From Candidatus Fermentibacter danicus (GTDB lineage Bacteria; Fermentibacterota; Fermentibacteria; Fermentibacterales; Fermentibacteraceae): DNA of 44,755 bases. Of the stretch, positions 24,925 to 33,020 are shown piece by piece. The stretch is from assembly GCA_001618605.1 (NCBI GenBank), contig LKHC01000001.1, positions 1-44,755 on the forward strand, read 5' to 3'. The notes beneath the pieces were generated by a model. It was not told the origin of the DNA. It did not search any database and was given only the letters and a program-made list of their open reading frames with translations. Position 1 is the stretch's first letter. The number at the start of each line of letters is the position of its first letter. The position numbers and the translations under genes are program-made.

Positions 24925-25562
24925 ATGAAAGCTGTACTGAGAGCCATCCGTGCTGACATCACAACCCTGAACGTCGATGCGATCGTCAATGCGGCGAATT
25001 CGTCGCTACTCGGCGGGGGCGGGGTCGATGGCGCGATTCATCGAGCCGCCGGACCTGAGCTGCTTCAGGAATGCCGGCAGCTCGGAGGCTGCGAGACCGG
25101 TGACGCAAAAATCACCAAAGCCTACCGGCTCAAGGCCAGGCACGTCATTCACACGGTGGGGCCGGTCTGGCGCGGAGGGGATCATGGCGAACCGGAACTA
25201 CTGGCATCGTGCTATCGGCGATCCATTGAGTTGGCCGCTACGGCGGGTGTCGCCTCGATAGCCTTCCCGTGCATCAGTACCGGCATCTATGGATATCCTG
25301 TCGAGCCTGCAGCTCGTGTGGCGGTAGGTACGGTCACGAGCGCCCTGTGCGATTCACCGGGTATACAGGAGGTCGTCTTCTGCTGCTTCTCCGGTGATGA
25401 CCTCGCTGTCTACGAGCGTGTGCTGAACGAATCTGTGGTCTGACCGGTCGATCGAGCCGGCTCGTGCCAGCAGACAGCCGATTGCCGGCCATTCTCAAAG
25501 GCGTCGGTTTGAGGAGTGGAACCGGCATATTGACAGCGATATGCGGTGTGATGATGATGAAA
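24903..25562 (+). repeat. Long imperfect direct repeat, left copy
   Basis: Contains the macrodomain gene and a trailing hairpin. It matches 30357-31157, which is interrupted there by MITE copy 2. The first 70 bp are clearly diverged, then from 24973 the match is about 95% by my manual count, and the hairpin tail matches again. The two copies flank the HerA-NurA-methyltransferase operon in direct orientation. Confidence 0.85.
24925..25443 (+). CDS. Macrodomain protein (MacroD/YmdB type)
   Basis: The 172-residue single-domain protein binds ADP-ribose and probably removes ADP-ribosyl or O-acetyl groups. It has the diagnostic [20 protein letters not shown] (22-41), the GDAKITKAY segment, VIHTVGPVW and the phosphate loop [12 protein letters not shown]. 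It follows the MNT/HEPN pair and precedes the HerA operon, suggesting a part in the island's defence or repair chemistry. A second, start-less copy lies at 30377. Confidence 0.92.
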   Translation: MKAVLRAIRADITTLNVDAIVNAANSSLLGGGGVDGAIHRAAGPELLQECRQLGGCETGDAKITKAYRLKARHVIHTVGPVWRGGDHGEPELLASCYRRSIELAATAGVASIAFPCISTGIYGYPVEPAARVAVGTVTSALCDSPGIQEVVFCCFSGDDLAVYERVLNESVV

Positions 25563-25649
25563 AGAAGAGGAAGGCGGTGCCGGACAGGATCAAAACACCG
25601 ACCCAGAAGAATCAATGCTCACCCGATTCTAGCCTCAACAGGAGATTAT
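25444..25649. promoter_or_regulatory. Leader region of the HerA operon with conserved hairpin
   Basis: Holds an 8-bp stem at 25521-25547 (GCATATTG-ACAG-CGATATGC, extended by ACC/GGT with one bulged G). The same stem recurs at 31114-31140 with compensating base changes. An AGGAG ribosome site lies four bases before the herA ATG. I could not pick out a firm promoter. Confidence 0.5.
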
Positions 25650-27794
25650 ATGACTGACATAGTTGCAAAGCTGACTGGAAAGCTGAATGAACCGGAATTG
25701 AGCGAGCAGTTGCAAGAAGCAAGTCAGACGTTGATAAACCTCGTTGAGGAAAGCGCCTATGTCGGTGAAGTCTACTCACTCGGATACGATGAAGCCCTTG
25801 TTCAAATACACGATTACCACCGCCAACAAGTTGGCGGCATTCCTGCGCTCTCATTCCTGATCGCAACACGCATTCGTCCGGGTGATCTCTTCGATGTGCG
25901 ACAAGAGGATGCATCCATAGTGCTTCTACGCGTACTTGACAAAGCCAACCTCCCCAATACCGAGGAGGCTCTACGTGTCCGTATAGAAACAGCCCAGCGC
26001 GTCAGTGGAGAAATCGATCGGCACTGGGATGACCAAGCTGTTATGGACCCTATGACGCATAACCTGCTCAGCTACGCCGGCGTCCGATGCCGAGTTCTGG
26101 GAACCTACTACATGGCCAACATCGGTACCGAAGACACCCAAGATTTTCGCCTTTTCTTTGGTTCGGACATCAGCAACTACTACCCCAACCGTGGCCTGAA
26201 GGTCTTCAAGCCCAGAGGCAACGTGTTGAAGACTATCATCAATTTTCGTGATCCCCGGTCGACTGTTGCTGCAATCGATGGCCGTGTACCCATTGGACAG
26301 GTTCGGTATGCTTCAAGTCACCGACCTTTTCAAGGCCTCGACGGCGTACCCGTTCAGATCACACCCACTGACCTTCTCGGGCAAAAAACCGCACTATTCG
26401 GCATGACCCGAACAGGCAAGTCAAACACAACCAAGATTATCCTCAAGTCGATCTTTGCCCTCCGGTGGGGCCAGAACCCTGCCCGTATAGGCCAGATCGT
26501 CTTTGATCCGAACGGCGAATACGCAAATGAGAACGAGCAGGACTCTGGTGGCCATGGCCTCAATGCAGAAGCAATCAAAAATGTTTGGAAGTGCGGCCCG
26601 ACCGCTCAGAATGGGCAGCTACAGAATGATGTCATTACCTACGGTATCACCAAGCACCCAAATGATCCAAATCGTCAACTGATGCTTCTAAATTTCTATC
26701 TTGACAACAACATCCAGATCGGGAAGGAAATCATTAACGATGCCCTAAGTGACCAAGGCAATGTGAAGTATCTCAGCAACTTCAGGGATGTTAGCTTTGA
26801 TCCGCCCGCCCCGAACGACCGATCGGCTCTGACTAGATACAATCGTCGCGTTCTCGCCTATCGAGCGCTGCTGTTCAAGGCCGGGTTGCAAGTGCCTAAC
26901 AGCCTGAGCCCGAATACCAGCGGTCTGTTTAATACAAAGCTCTTGGAGGCCCTGGGTAAGGACGCACAGAATGACAAGGTTAAGTCCCCCGCTGACTATG
27001 GCTCCTGTGCCACCATTCTCGCCAAGCAAAAGCCGACGTGGGCCGAGCTTACGCAAGCGTTTGAGATACTTCGTGATTACATCAACGATAAAGACTCTGG
27101 CTGGCGTGACTTCAACTCGGAATATGTCCAGACCAGCAGTTCCGGCTCATGGGCGGACAGCGATCTTGAGAAAATTCTTGAAGTGTTTGCCTATCCCAAT
27201 GGTTCCCGCCTGATCGGGCGGGTGAAAGAGCAACACACGCCAGATACAAGCTCTGACTATGCTGCTGACATCTACGAACACCTCAAGCAAGGTCGGCTGG
27301 TGATTGTCGATCAGTCGAGCGGCAACCCCGAAATCAACAAGGCATCTGCGGATCGGGTGATGCGATTGATCTTTGAGGAAAATCAAAAGCAGTTCCGGAC
27401 AGCGCAGACACCACCTGAAGTGCTGGTATATGTCGAAGAAGCCCATAACATCCTGCCATCCTCTCGAGAACTTGACTTCAAGGATATATGGGTTCGCACC
27501 GCGAAGGAAGGAGCGAAATACCATATCGGTCTGATCTATGCGACTCAAGAGGTTAGTTCGATCCAGCAAAACATCCTACGAAACACGGCCAACTGGTTTA
27601 TTGGACATCTTAACAATACAGATGAGACGCGAGAAATCCGCAAGTTTTATGACTTTGCCGACTTTGAAGGCAGTATTCTTCGCGCTCAGGACAAGGGGTT
27701 CATCCGGGTGAAAACATTGTCGAACCCATACGTCATACCCGTGCAGGTGGATCGTTTCCTTATCGAAGATATCTCGAATCATCAAGAGGCATAA
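25650..27794 (+). CDS. HerA-type DNA-translocating ATPase
   Basis: The 714-residue product has an N-terminal HAS-barrel-like region (about 35-90: [18 protein letters not shown]). The FtsK-HerA ATPase core carries Walker A GMTRTGKS (251-258) and Walker [11 protein letters not shown] (591-600), then the sensor segment YATQEVSSI and an arginine-finger-like [11 protein letters not shown]. HerA forms a hexamer that pumps DNA and works with a nuclease. The next gene, 1 bp away, encodes a NurA-like nuclease. A 230-residue insertion lies between the Walker motifs. Base composition is clearly less GC-rich than the chromosome, indicating transfer. ATG 25650 has AGGAG; the open frame extends upstream without support. 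Confidence 0.9.
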   Translation: MTDIVAKLTGKLNEPELSEQLQEASQTLINLVEESAYVGEVYSLGYDEALVQIHDYHRQQVGGIPALSFLIATRIRPGDLFDVRQEDASIVLLRVLDKANLPNTEEALRVRIETAQRVSGEIDRHWDDQAVMDPMTHNLLSYAGVRCRVLGTYYMANIGTEDTQDFRLFFGSDISNYYPNRGLKVFKPRGNVLKTIINFRDPRSTVAAIDGRVPIGQVRYASSHRPFQGLDGVPVQITPTDLLGQKTALFGMTRTGKSNTTKIILKSIFALRWGQNPARIGQIVFDPNGEYANENEQDSGGHGLNAEAIKNVWKCGPTAQNGQLQNDVITYGITKHPNDPNRQLMLLNFYLDNNIQIGKEIINDALSDQGNVKYLSNFRDVSFDPPAPNDRSALTRYNRRVLAYRALLFKAGLQVPNSLSPNTSGLFNTKLLEALGKDAQNDKVKSPADYGSCATILAKQKPTWAELTQAFEILRDYINDKDSGWRDFNSEYVQTSSSGSWADSDLEKILEVFAYPNGSRLIGRVKEQHTPDTSSDYAADIYEHLKQGRLVIVDQSSGNPEINKASADRVMRLIFEENQKQFRTAQTPPEVLVYVEEAHNILPSSRELDFKDIWVRTAKEGAKYHIGLIYATQEVSSIQQNILRNTANWFIGHLNNTDETREIRKFYDFADFEGSILRAQDKGFIRVKTLSNPYVIPVQVDRFLIEDISNHQEA

Positions 27795-27795
27795 T

Positions 27796-29157
27796 ATGCC
27801 ATACGACGGAGAATACGCGACATACCTCCCTCTACATCGTATTTCCGAAAGCCAGAGGGTTAAAAACCTGCTTGCCCGGTCCAAGATATTGGAGAAGGCA
27901 CATGTGGCGCATACCCCCAAGCCCATAGATGCACCGCCGCAGGTGCTGAATTTGCCGAAATTTATCCTCGCAATAGACGGCAGCTACGCGGAAGTCGATG
28001 TGAAGAACGGATATCCAGGAGCCAAAGTTGGCTACTGCACCACAGCAAGTGTTCTACTTGACCTAGATCTCATCGCTGAACTGGATACCAAACGCCCAGT
28101 TGATCCCGTTGAATTCCGCAAGACAGAGCAAGCTGCAAGTGTGGATGCAGCTCTGCCTGGCAGCAATGTGGTCACGCGAAGGCAGAACTCTGCGCGCGCG
28201 TCTTTTCGAGAGGAGCTATATGACCTTTTTACCGAGATTGTTGTTGACGAAGGCGACCGGACAAACTTGCTTTCGACCTATGAAGCGCTACTCGCATTGA
28301 AGCCCACAACCAATCCCCAGAGTTGCCCATACAGCGAATCGCACGGTTGTGAAGCAAAATTCGTGGTCAAGCCTGGTTGCACGACATGCCCAACCTGCAG
28401 CCGCCCCGTGTACTCTACAGATGCCCTTCGCATTCATGAGCGATTCCGCGACACCGGAACGAACGGCGAGGCGTTCGGGCTGGTGATGCAAGTCGTGGAA
28501 CGGTTGCTAGTTATCCATTTTCTTAGGTGTTTCGAGCGACGGAATGTGCTGCAACGTCTTATATCGCTTGCCTTTTTCATCGACGGTCCAATGGCGGTTT
28601 TCGGCCCACCCGCCTGGTTGAGTTCCGCCATCAGCCTCGAACTCAAGAGATTGAATAAGAAGGTACGGACAGCGACCGACCAAGACCTTTTAATTTTAGG
28701 TATCGAAAAGACAGGAGCTTTCGTACAACACTTCGAGGAGATTGACCAGACGGAAACACCAGGCCAGCAGCTCTTCACCTCACGACAATACATGCTTCTG
28801 ACCGATGGCTATATAAAGGATCGTATCTTGCACTCCGACAGTCATAAGCGATATGGCGAAGACACATATTTCGGACGGAAATTTTTCTACAAAGCGCAGA
28901 GTGGTGCGAGGATTGTCACCAGCATTCCATTTCTATCTGAAGAACAAGATACCATCGACAGTGATGATATCTCTCTCTATCCGCAGTTTGCTGCTATTTG
29001 CACGCTCCTAGACCGTGTGGTGTCTTCACGGCACGCGAACTCGGTGTCACCGTTGATTGCAGCCAATGCACAAGCAGCTATCCCACTGCAACTCGGGTCG
29101 AGGGTGTTGACTGAACTGGCTAAGGCGCTTCTAGGGACAGCTGAGAATGGTAAGTAA
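27796..29157 (+). CDS. NurA-domain nuclease with zinc-binding insert
   Basis: The 453-residue product has NurA motif I, FILAIDGSYAEV (Asp61), a second acidic motif AFFIDGPMAVFG (Asp263) and a later TDGYIKDR, which together fit the Mn-dependent RNase H-like NurA active site. Between the first two motifs is a cysteine cluster (Cys177, 185, 195, 198, 201) not expected in archaeal NurA, probably a zinc finger for DNA or partner binding. It starts 1 bp after herA and overlaps the methyltransferase by 11 bp, so the three are one operon. NurA resects DNA with HerA in archaea. Here a defence role is inferred. Confidence 0.82.
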   Translation: MPYDGEYATYLPLHRISESQRVKNLLARSKILEKAHVAHTPKPIDAPPQVLNLPKFILAIDGSYAEVDVKNGYPGAKVGYCTTASVLLDLDLIAELDTKRPVDPVEFRKTEQAASVDAALPGSNVVTRRQNSARASFREELYDLFTEIVVDEGDRTNLLSTYEALLALKPTTNPQSCPYSESHGCEAKFVVKPGCTTCPTCSRPVYSTDALRIHERFRDTGTNGEAFGLVMQVVERLLVIHFLRCFERRNVLQRLISLAFFIDGPMAVFGPPAWLSSAISLELKRLNKKVRTATDQDLLILGIEKTGAFVQHFEEIDQTETPGQQLFTSRQYMLLTDGYIKDRILHSDSHKRYGEDTYFGRKFFYKAQSGARIVTSIPFLSEEQDTIDSDDISLYPQFAAICTLLDRVVSSRHANSVSPLIAANAQAAIPLQLGSRVLTELAKALLGTAENGK

Positions 29158-30259
29158 CAGCAGGACTTTCGGTACTGCCGCGAAGAGGTGGGAGGGGATT
29201 GGGCCATACTATGCCATGTTCCCGAACCGCTTTGCTAATAACGTTATCAAAGAACACACGGCACCAGGAGACACAGTGCTTGATCCTTTCGCTGGCCGTG
29301 GAACCTCAATCTTCAACGCGACAGTTTTGGGGCGATGTGGGTTAGGCATTGAAATAAGTCCTGTTGGATGGATCTACGCGAAGGCAAAGCTGAGCCCTGC
29401 GCCCATAGAGCAAGTCATAGAGCGCTTACATGAGATTGCAGACGCTAGCATCAAATACACCAAACTGAGCAAGTCCCAGCCGGTGTTCTTCAAGAATTGC
29501 TTCTCTCCCAATGTGCTACAATTCCTACTCTCCGCTAGAGACAGATTGGACTGGCGTAGACGCACATGCGACAGAACACTAATGGCAATCTTGTTGGTTT
29601 ATCTTCACGGTAAGGAAGGCCAAGCCCTCTCAAACCAGATGCGGCAAACAAAGGCTGTTTCCCCGAGTTATGCCATCAAGTGGTGGGATGAGCATGGAAC
29701 GAAGCCACCCGACCTCGATGTAGTTGAGTTCATGCTGCAGCGGATCTTCTGGCGTTATTCAAAAGGCGTCGTAAAAGGGAATGGTAGCCGGGTATACTTG
29801 GGCGACTGCATTACGCTACTTCCGCGATTAGCAAAGCAAATGCGTGAAAAAACCATCCCCAAGGCAGATCTTCTTCTCACATCGCCACCGTACTATGGTG
29901 TCACAAACTACTACTATGATCAGTGGCTTAGGCTTTGGTTACTCGGATTTGAAGCGACTGCCTACGTCTCTCGTGGGCCATACCAGGGACGGTTTACGCA
30001 TCAAACTATCTACCGAAATCTGCTAAAAGGGGCCTTCTGTCGTGCTGCCAATCTGGTTGCGGACGATTCTGTGATCTACGTTCGTACAAGCAAGGATCCG
30101 TTCACGAAACAAGCAACACTAGATGCGATGCTTACAGCATTTCCGAATAAAAAGTTGAATGAGATATGCCGGCCTTTCCAACAGCCCACGCAGACCCATC
30201 TTTTCGGCGATAGAACGCCAAAGCAGGGGGAAATTGACCTCATTTTACGACCATCGTAA
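29147..30259 (+). CDS. DNA amino-methyltransferase (N4-C or N6-A)
   Basis: The 370-residue SAM-dependent methyltransferase has motif I LDPFAGRGTS (45-54) near the N terminus and the catalytic motif IV LTSPPYYG (244-251) near the C terminus, with about 190 residues between that may hold the target-recognition region. TSPPY is the form seen in N4-cytosine and beta-class N6-adenine enzymes, but the order I before IV is that of alpha-type enzymes, so the protein looks circularly permuted. No restriction gene is adjacent except the HerA-NurA pair, which suggests these are the cutting partners. Confidence 0.87.
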   Translation: MVSNSRTFGTAAKRWEGIGPYYAMFPNRFANNVIKEHTAPGDTVLDPFAGRGTSIFNATVLGRCGLGIEISPVGWIYAKAKLSPAPIEQVIERLHEIADASIKYTKLSKSQPVFFKNCFSPNVLQFLLSARDRLDWRRRTCDRTLMAILLVYLHGKEGQALSNQMRQTKAVSPSYAIKWWDEHGTKPPDLDVVEFMLQRIFWRYSKGVVKGNGSRVYLGDCITLLPRLAKQMREKTIPKADLLLTSPPYYGVTNYYYDQWLRLWLLGFEATAYVSRGPYQGRFTHQTIYRNLLKGAFCRAANLVADDSVIYVRTSKDPFTKQATLDAMLTAFPNKKLNEICRPFQQPTQTHLFGDRTPKQGEIDLILRPS

Positions 30260-30376
30260 AACACGAAGCACTGTACATGTAAGATCATTACCCAATAACG
30301 TTATGCAGCAGAAGGTGCGCTGCCGCTGAGCCAGACAGTCAGGAAGCAGAAGAGCAGAAGAAGAGGAAGTATTCAA

Positions 30377-30919
30377 ATCCAGACTGCACTGAGAACCATT
30401 CGTGCAGACATCACTACTCTAAGTGTCGATGCGATCGTCAATGCGGCGAATTCGTCGCTGCTCGGCGGGGGCGGGGTCGATGGCGCGATTCATCGAGCCG
30501 CCGGACCTGAGCTGCTTCAGGAATGCCGGCAGCTCGGAGGCTGCGAGACCGGCGACGCCAAAATCACCAAAGCCTATCGGCTCAAGGCCAGGCACGTCAT
30601 TCACACGGTAGGGCCGGTCTGGCGTGGAGGGGATCATGGCGAGCCGGAACTACTGGCATCGTGCTACAGACGATCCATTGAGCTGGCCGCTACGGCGGGT
30701 GTCGCCTCGATAGCCTTCCCGTGCATCAGTACCGGCATCTATGGATATCCAGTCGAGCCCGCCGCTCGTGTGGCGGTCGGTACGGTCGCGAGCGCCCTGT
30801 GCGATTCGCCGGGTATACAGGATGTCATCTTCTGCTGCTTCTCCGGCGATGATCTCGCTGTCTACGAGCGTGTGCTGAATCCGGTGTCAGAGGAAAAAAC
30901 GTCAAATACGCAAAAATGA
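30377..30919 (+). pseudogene. Second macrodomain copy, start codon lost and 3' end formed by MITE
   Basis: The frame is open and encodes the whole macrodomain ([32 protein letters not shown]), but the codon matching the ATG of the left copy is ATC, and no ATG, GTG or TTG lies before the first motif. The last codons read [12 protein letters not shown]-stop, wholly from the left end of MITE copy 2. By my count about 22 bases differ from the left copy over the core and only about three change residues, so purifying selection or gene conversion kept the frame intact. Translation from ATC or ATT is possible but unproven; GAGGA lies nine bases upstream of ATC. Confidence 0.75.
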
Positions 30920-31078
30920 GTTGTAATTGTCCCTAGAAATCGCGCTCCGTTCGCATAACCGTATTCGCATCTACTTTAAGACCTGCAGGTTGCAGGCATA
31001 CCCCAATCACAACATGTCATTCACATGACAATATGTTTCGTAAATGCTGCGTTTTTGACGTTTTTTCCTCTGACACCA
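30881..31078 (+). repeat. MITE-like element, copy 2
   Basis: Same terminal inverted repeats and nearly the same core as copy 1, in the same orientation, about 196 bp. It interrupts the right direct repeat just inside the end of the macrodomain frame and supplies its stop codon. No target duplication is seen. Confidence 0.88.
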
Positions 31079-31357
31079 TCTCCGAGAACCAAGGCGGCGG
31101 TTTGATGAGTGGAACCGGCATGTTGACAGCAACATGCGGTGTGATGATTATGGACAAAATGTCAATCGGTTCGTGAAATTGCCACCTGATGCAGTGAGCG
31201 GAGCACTTGAGTCATGCCGCAAGGACAACGGACTTCCCGATTTATGGATGACCTCCCTGATGAACTCATATCGGAAGCCGAGCAATCGCATTCTACGGAT
31301 GCTGGCAAGCCGCACCGATGATGCGTGACGTTATCATGACGAAAAGGAAATGTGAAA
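31079..31357. other. Intergenic region with conserved hairpin
   Basis: Carries the repeat tail with the hairpin at 31114-31140 (GCATGTTG-ACAG-CAACATGC plus ACC/GGT). A short open frame at 31134-31328 has no recognisable features. AAAAGGAAA at 31342-31350 is the ribosome site of the propeller gene. Confidence 0.45.
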
Positions 31358-32464
31358 ATGAGAATTGCACCTGAATATCTGATCGTTTCCGTCCTGCTCA
31401 TGAGTAGTGCGTGCTCTTCAGATTCGGATCGCTCCGGCGAAATTGATGGATATCCTCCCCGATACCAGTTGTGCGCCGTTGATTCCTTCGGTGTTGAAAC
31501 AGGCGATTCTATCAGCATGATTGGAGCCATAAGCTCAATCTGCCATCACCCGAATGGTACTCTCGTAATCCTTGACCAACCCGCAGGATGTTTGAGACTG
31601 ATCCCGCCTGACGGAGAGCCGCGTCGTGCACTGAGAAACGGCAGCGGTCCCGGTGAACTTCAGGGTGCCCAGGCGGTTTGCGCCTTAGGAGACGGTAGAA
31701 TTCTGATCTCAGATTATATGAAGATGAATCTCATGACCTATGATGCCGATGCGAATTATCTCGGTGACTATTTCCCAACCAGTAGAAGTGATCCCCCCGG
31801 AATGTTATGGGCAGTAGATTCTTCATCAATAGTCGGAGTTGATCTCGATGGAATGACAATCGATGGTGTAACGGCCGGTTTCTATTACTGTGCCCGGTAT
31901 GATTCAGATATCGATGTGTCCGAGTTTTATTACATAATGAATTGTGATGAACTTGGATACAATGATGGAGTTCGGAAATTTGAGGTTCTGGAGTTCTATG
32001 CAGACAGACAGGGAATGGTCTATCTGGTTACTGATAACACTCTTTACTCCGTTGATGCTCTCAATCCAGACGGAAGCCTGGCTTATAGTATAGAACTTCC
32101 CGCAGATCGAAACAGGAAAAGCGCAGAGCAAATCGCGACCGAAATAGCTGAATTTGAAGCATTTGCAGTAAACGACAGAGCCTATCCTGGTGGGTATCAG
32201 CCATGTCCCTACGACAGGCTCATTTCCATAGTCGGTGTTGATATTGAAGGTAGGTTGTGGATCGAACGATTTGGAAGCGGCGACACATATGATTTCGATG
32301 TATGGGAAGAGGGCACCCTGCGGTACACTGCCGTTCTTCCCGTCGTCGATGAGGAAAAGCTTGAGATGACATTCTCAGTGGGAGAGGCTGGAATTGTCGG
32401 AGCTGTGACCGATCCCTATGACTACCCGAGAGTATACTTCTATGAGAAACAACAAATACAGTAA
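31358..32464 (+). CDS. Six-bladed beta-propeller lipoprotein
   Basis: The 368-residue product has a lipoprotein signal (MRIAPEYLIVSVLLMSSACSS, lipobox SSAC) and a body of repeated beta strands. Segments such as GDGRILISDYMKMNLMTYD and the RNGSGPGELQGAQAV motif are typical of six-bladed propeller (NHL-like) proteins of Bacteroidota and relatives. Likely a surface-anchored binding protein of unknown ligand. Composition is less GC-rich than the chromosome. It is framed by MITE copies 2 and 3. ATG 31358 fits AAAAGGAAA better than the in-frame GTG at 31352. Confidence 0.8.
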   Translation: MRIAPEYLIVSVLLMSSACSSDSDRSGEIDGYPPRYQLCAVDSFGVETGDSISMIGAISSICHHPNGTLVILDQPAGCLRLIPPDGEPRRALRNGSGPGELQGAQAVCALGDGRILISDYMKMNLMTYDADANYLGDYFPTSRSDPPGMLWAVDSSSIVGVDLDGMTIDGVTAGFYYCARYDSDIDVSEFYYIMNCDELGYNDGVRKFEVLEFYADRQGMVYLVTDNTLYSVDALNPDGSLAYSIELPADRNRKSAEQIATEIAEFEAFAVNDRAYPGGYQPCPYDRLISIVGVDIEGRLWIERFGSGDTYDFDVWEEGTLRYTAVLPVVDEEKLEMTFSVGEAGIVGAVTDPYDYPRVYFYEKQQIQ

Positions 32465-32528
32465 TGACAACTGAATGAACCCGTCACAGGCGTTTCCGGA
32501 GCACCCTTCCCTGCGTTGGAACGCCACC

Positions 32529-32577
32529 CATTATTACATTATTACATTCATTATTACATTATTACATTATTACATTA
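32529..32577. repeat. CATTATTA tandem repeat
   Basis: Five copies of the 8-bp unit CATTATTA, broken once by CATT after the second unit and ending in a partial unit. AT-rich microsatellite in a GC-rich genome, just after the propeller gene. Confidence 0.9.
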
Positions 32578-32647
32578 CACGCTGCTGGCTAGAAATCTTG
32601 TGGAAGGAAACGGCTTCTCGAACAGTCACGGCCAAAGCCGGTGAAAG

Positions 32648-32844
32648 CCGGTGTCAGAGGAAAAAACGTCAAATACGCAAAAATGAGTTGTAATTGTCCC
32701 TAGAAAGCACGCTCTGTTAGCATGGCCGTATTCTCATCTACTTGAAGGCCTTCAGGTTGCAGGTATACCCCAATCACATCATATCATTTATATGACAATA
32801 TATTTCGTAAATGCTGCGTTTTTGACGTTTTTTCCTCTGACACC
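32648..32844 (+). repeat. MITE-like element, copy 3
   Basis: Same ends, core and orientation as copies 1 and 2, about 195 bp. The right end is only 6 bp from the encoded CCA of tRNA-Ser. Confidence 0.88.
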
Positions 32845-32850
32845 ATAAAC

Positions 32851-32935
32851 TGGCGGAGGACCGGGGATTCGAACCCCGATGGGCCTAAACCCGGCGGATT
32901 TCAAGTCCGCTGCCTTACCGTTAGACTAGTCCTCC
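32851..32935 (-). tRNA. tRNA-Ser(UGA)
   Basis: 85-nt type II tRNA on the minus strand: acceptor GGAGGAC/GTCCTCC, anticodon loop CTTGAAA (UGA), long variable arm, T arm CGGGG-TTCGAAT-CCCCG, discriminator G and encoded CCA. The accessory island abuts its 3' end, a common site of integration, but I found no second copy of the tRNA end at the other island border. Confidence 0.95.
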
Positions 32936-33020
32936 ACCGTCCGCGAATGTAGCTTATGCCACGGATTCGGTCAAACACGGGCGCCCGTGCTTCCGGGGAC
33001 GCCTTGTCCGGAGGGCCGCG

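Larger units (their letters stand above)
30357..31157 (+). repeat. Long imperfect direct repeat, right copy
   Basis: Right-hand counterpart of 24903-25562. MITE copy 2 (30881-31078) replaces the stretch between the end of the macrodomain frame and the hairpin segment. Divergence is concentrated at the left end, and the core differs by mostly third-position changes. Confidence 0.85.

Noticed and set aside
24689-24928. 79-codon open frame before the macrodomain gene
   Set aside because: No ribosome site, no hydrophobic or motif content, and it overlaps the macrodomain start.
30290-30370. Possible integron attC site (AATAACGTTATGC followed by a GCAGC/GCTGC stem)
   Set aside because: The core does not match GTTRRRY, no matching inverse core or integrase is visible, and the same pattern is absent at the other module borders.
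31134-31328. 64-codon open frame beside MITE copy 2
   Set aside because: It starts inside the repeat tail and has no recognisable features.
32475-32693. 72-codon open frame after the propeller gene
   Set aside because: It is built from the microsatellite and the MITE end, with no ribosome site or motif.
32851-32935. tRNA-Ser as attachment site of an integrative element
   Set aside because: No direct repeat of the tRNA 3' end was found near 23.3 kb and no integrase gene is present. Adjacency alone is noted.
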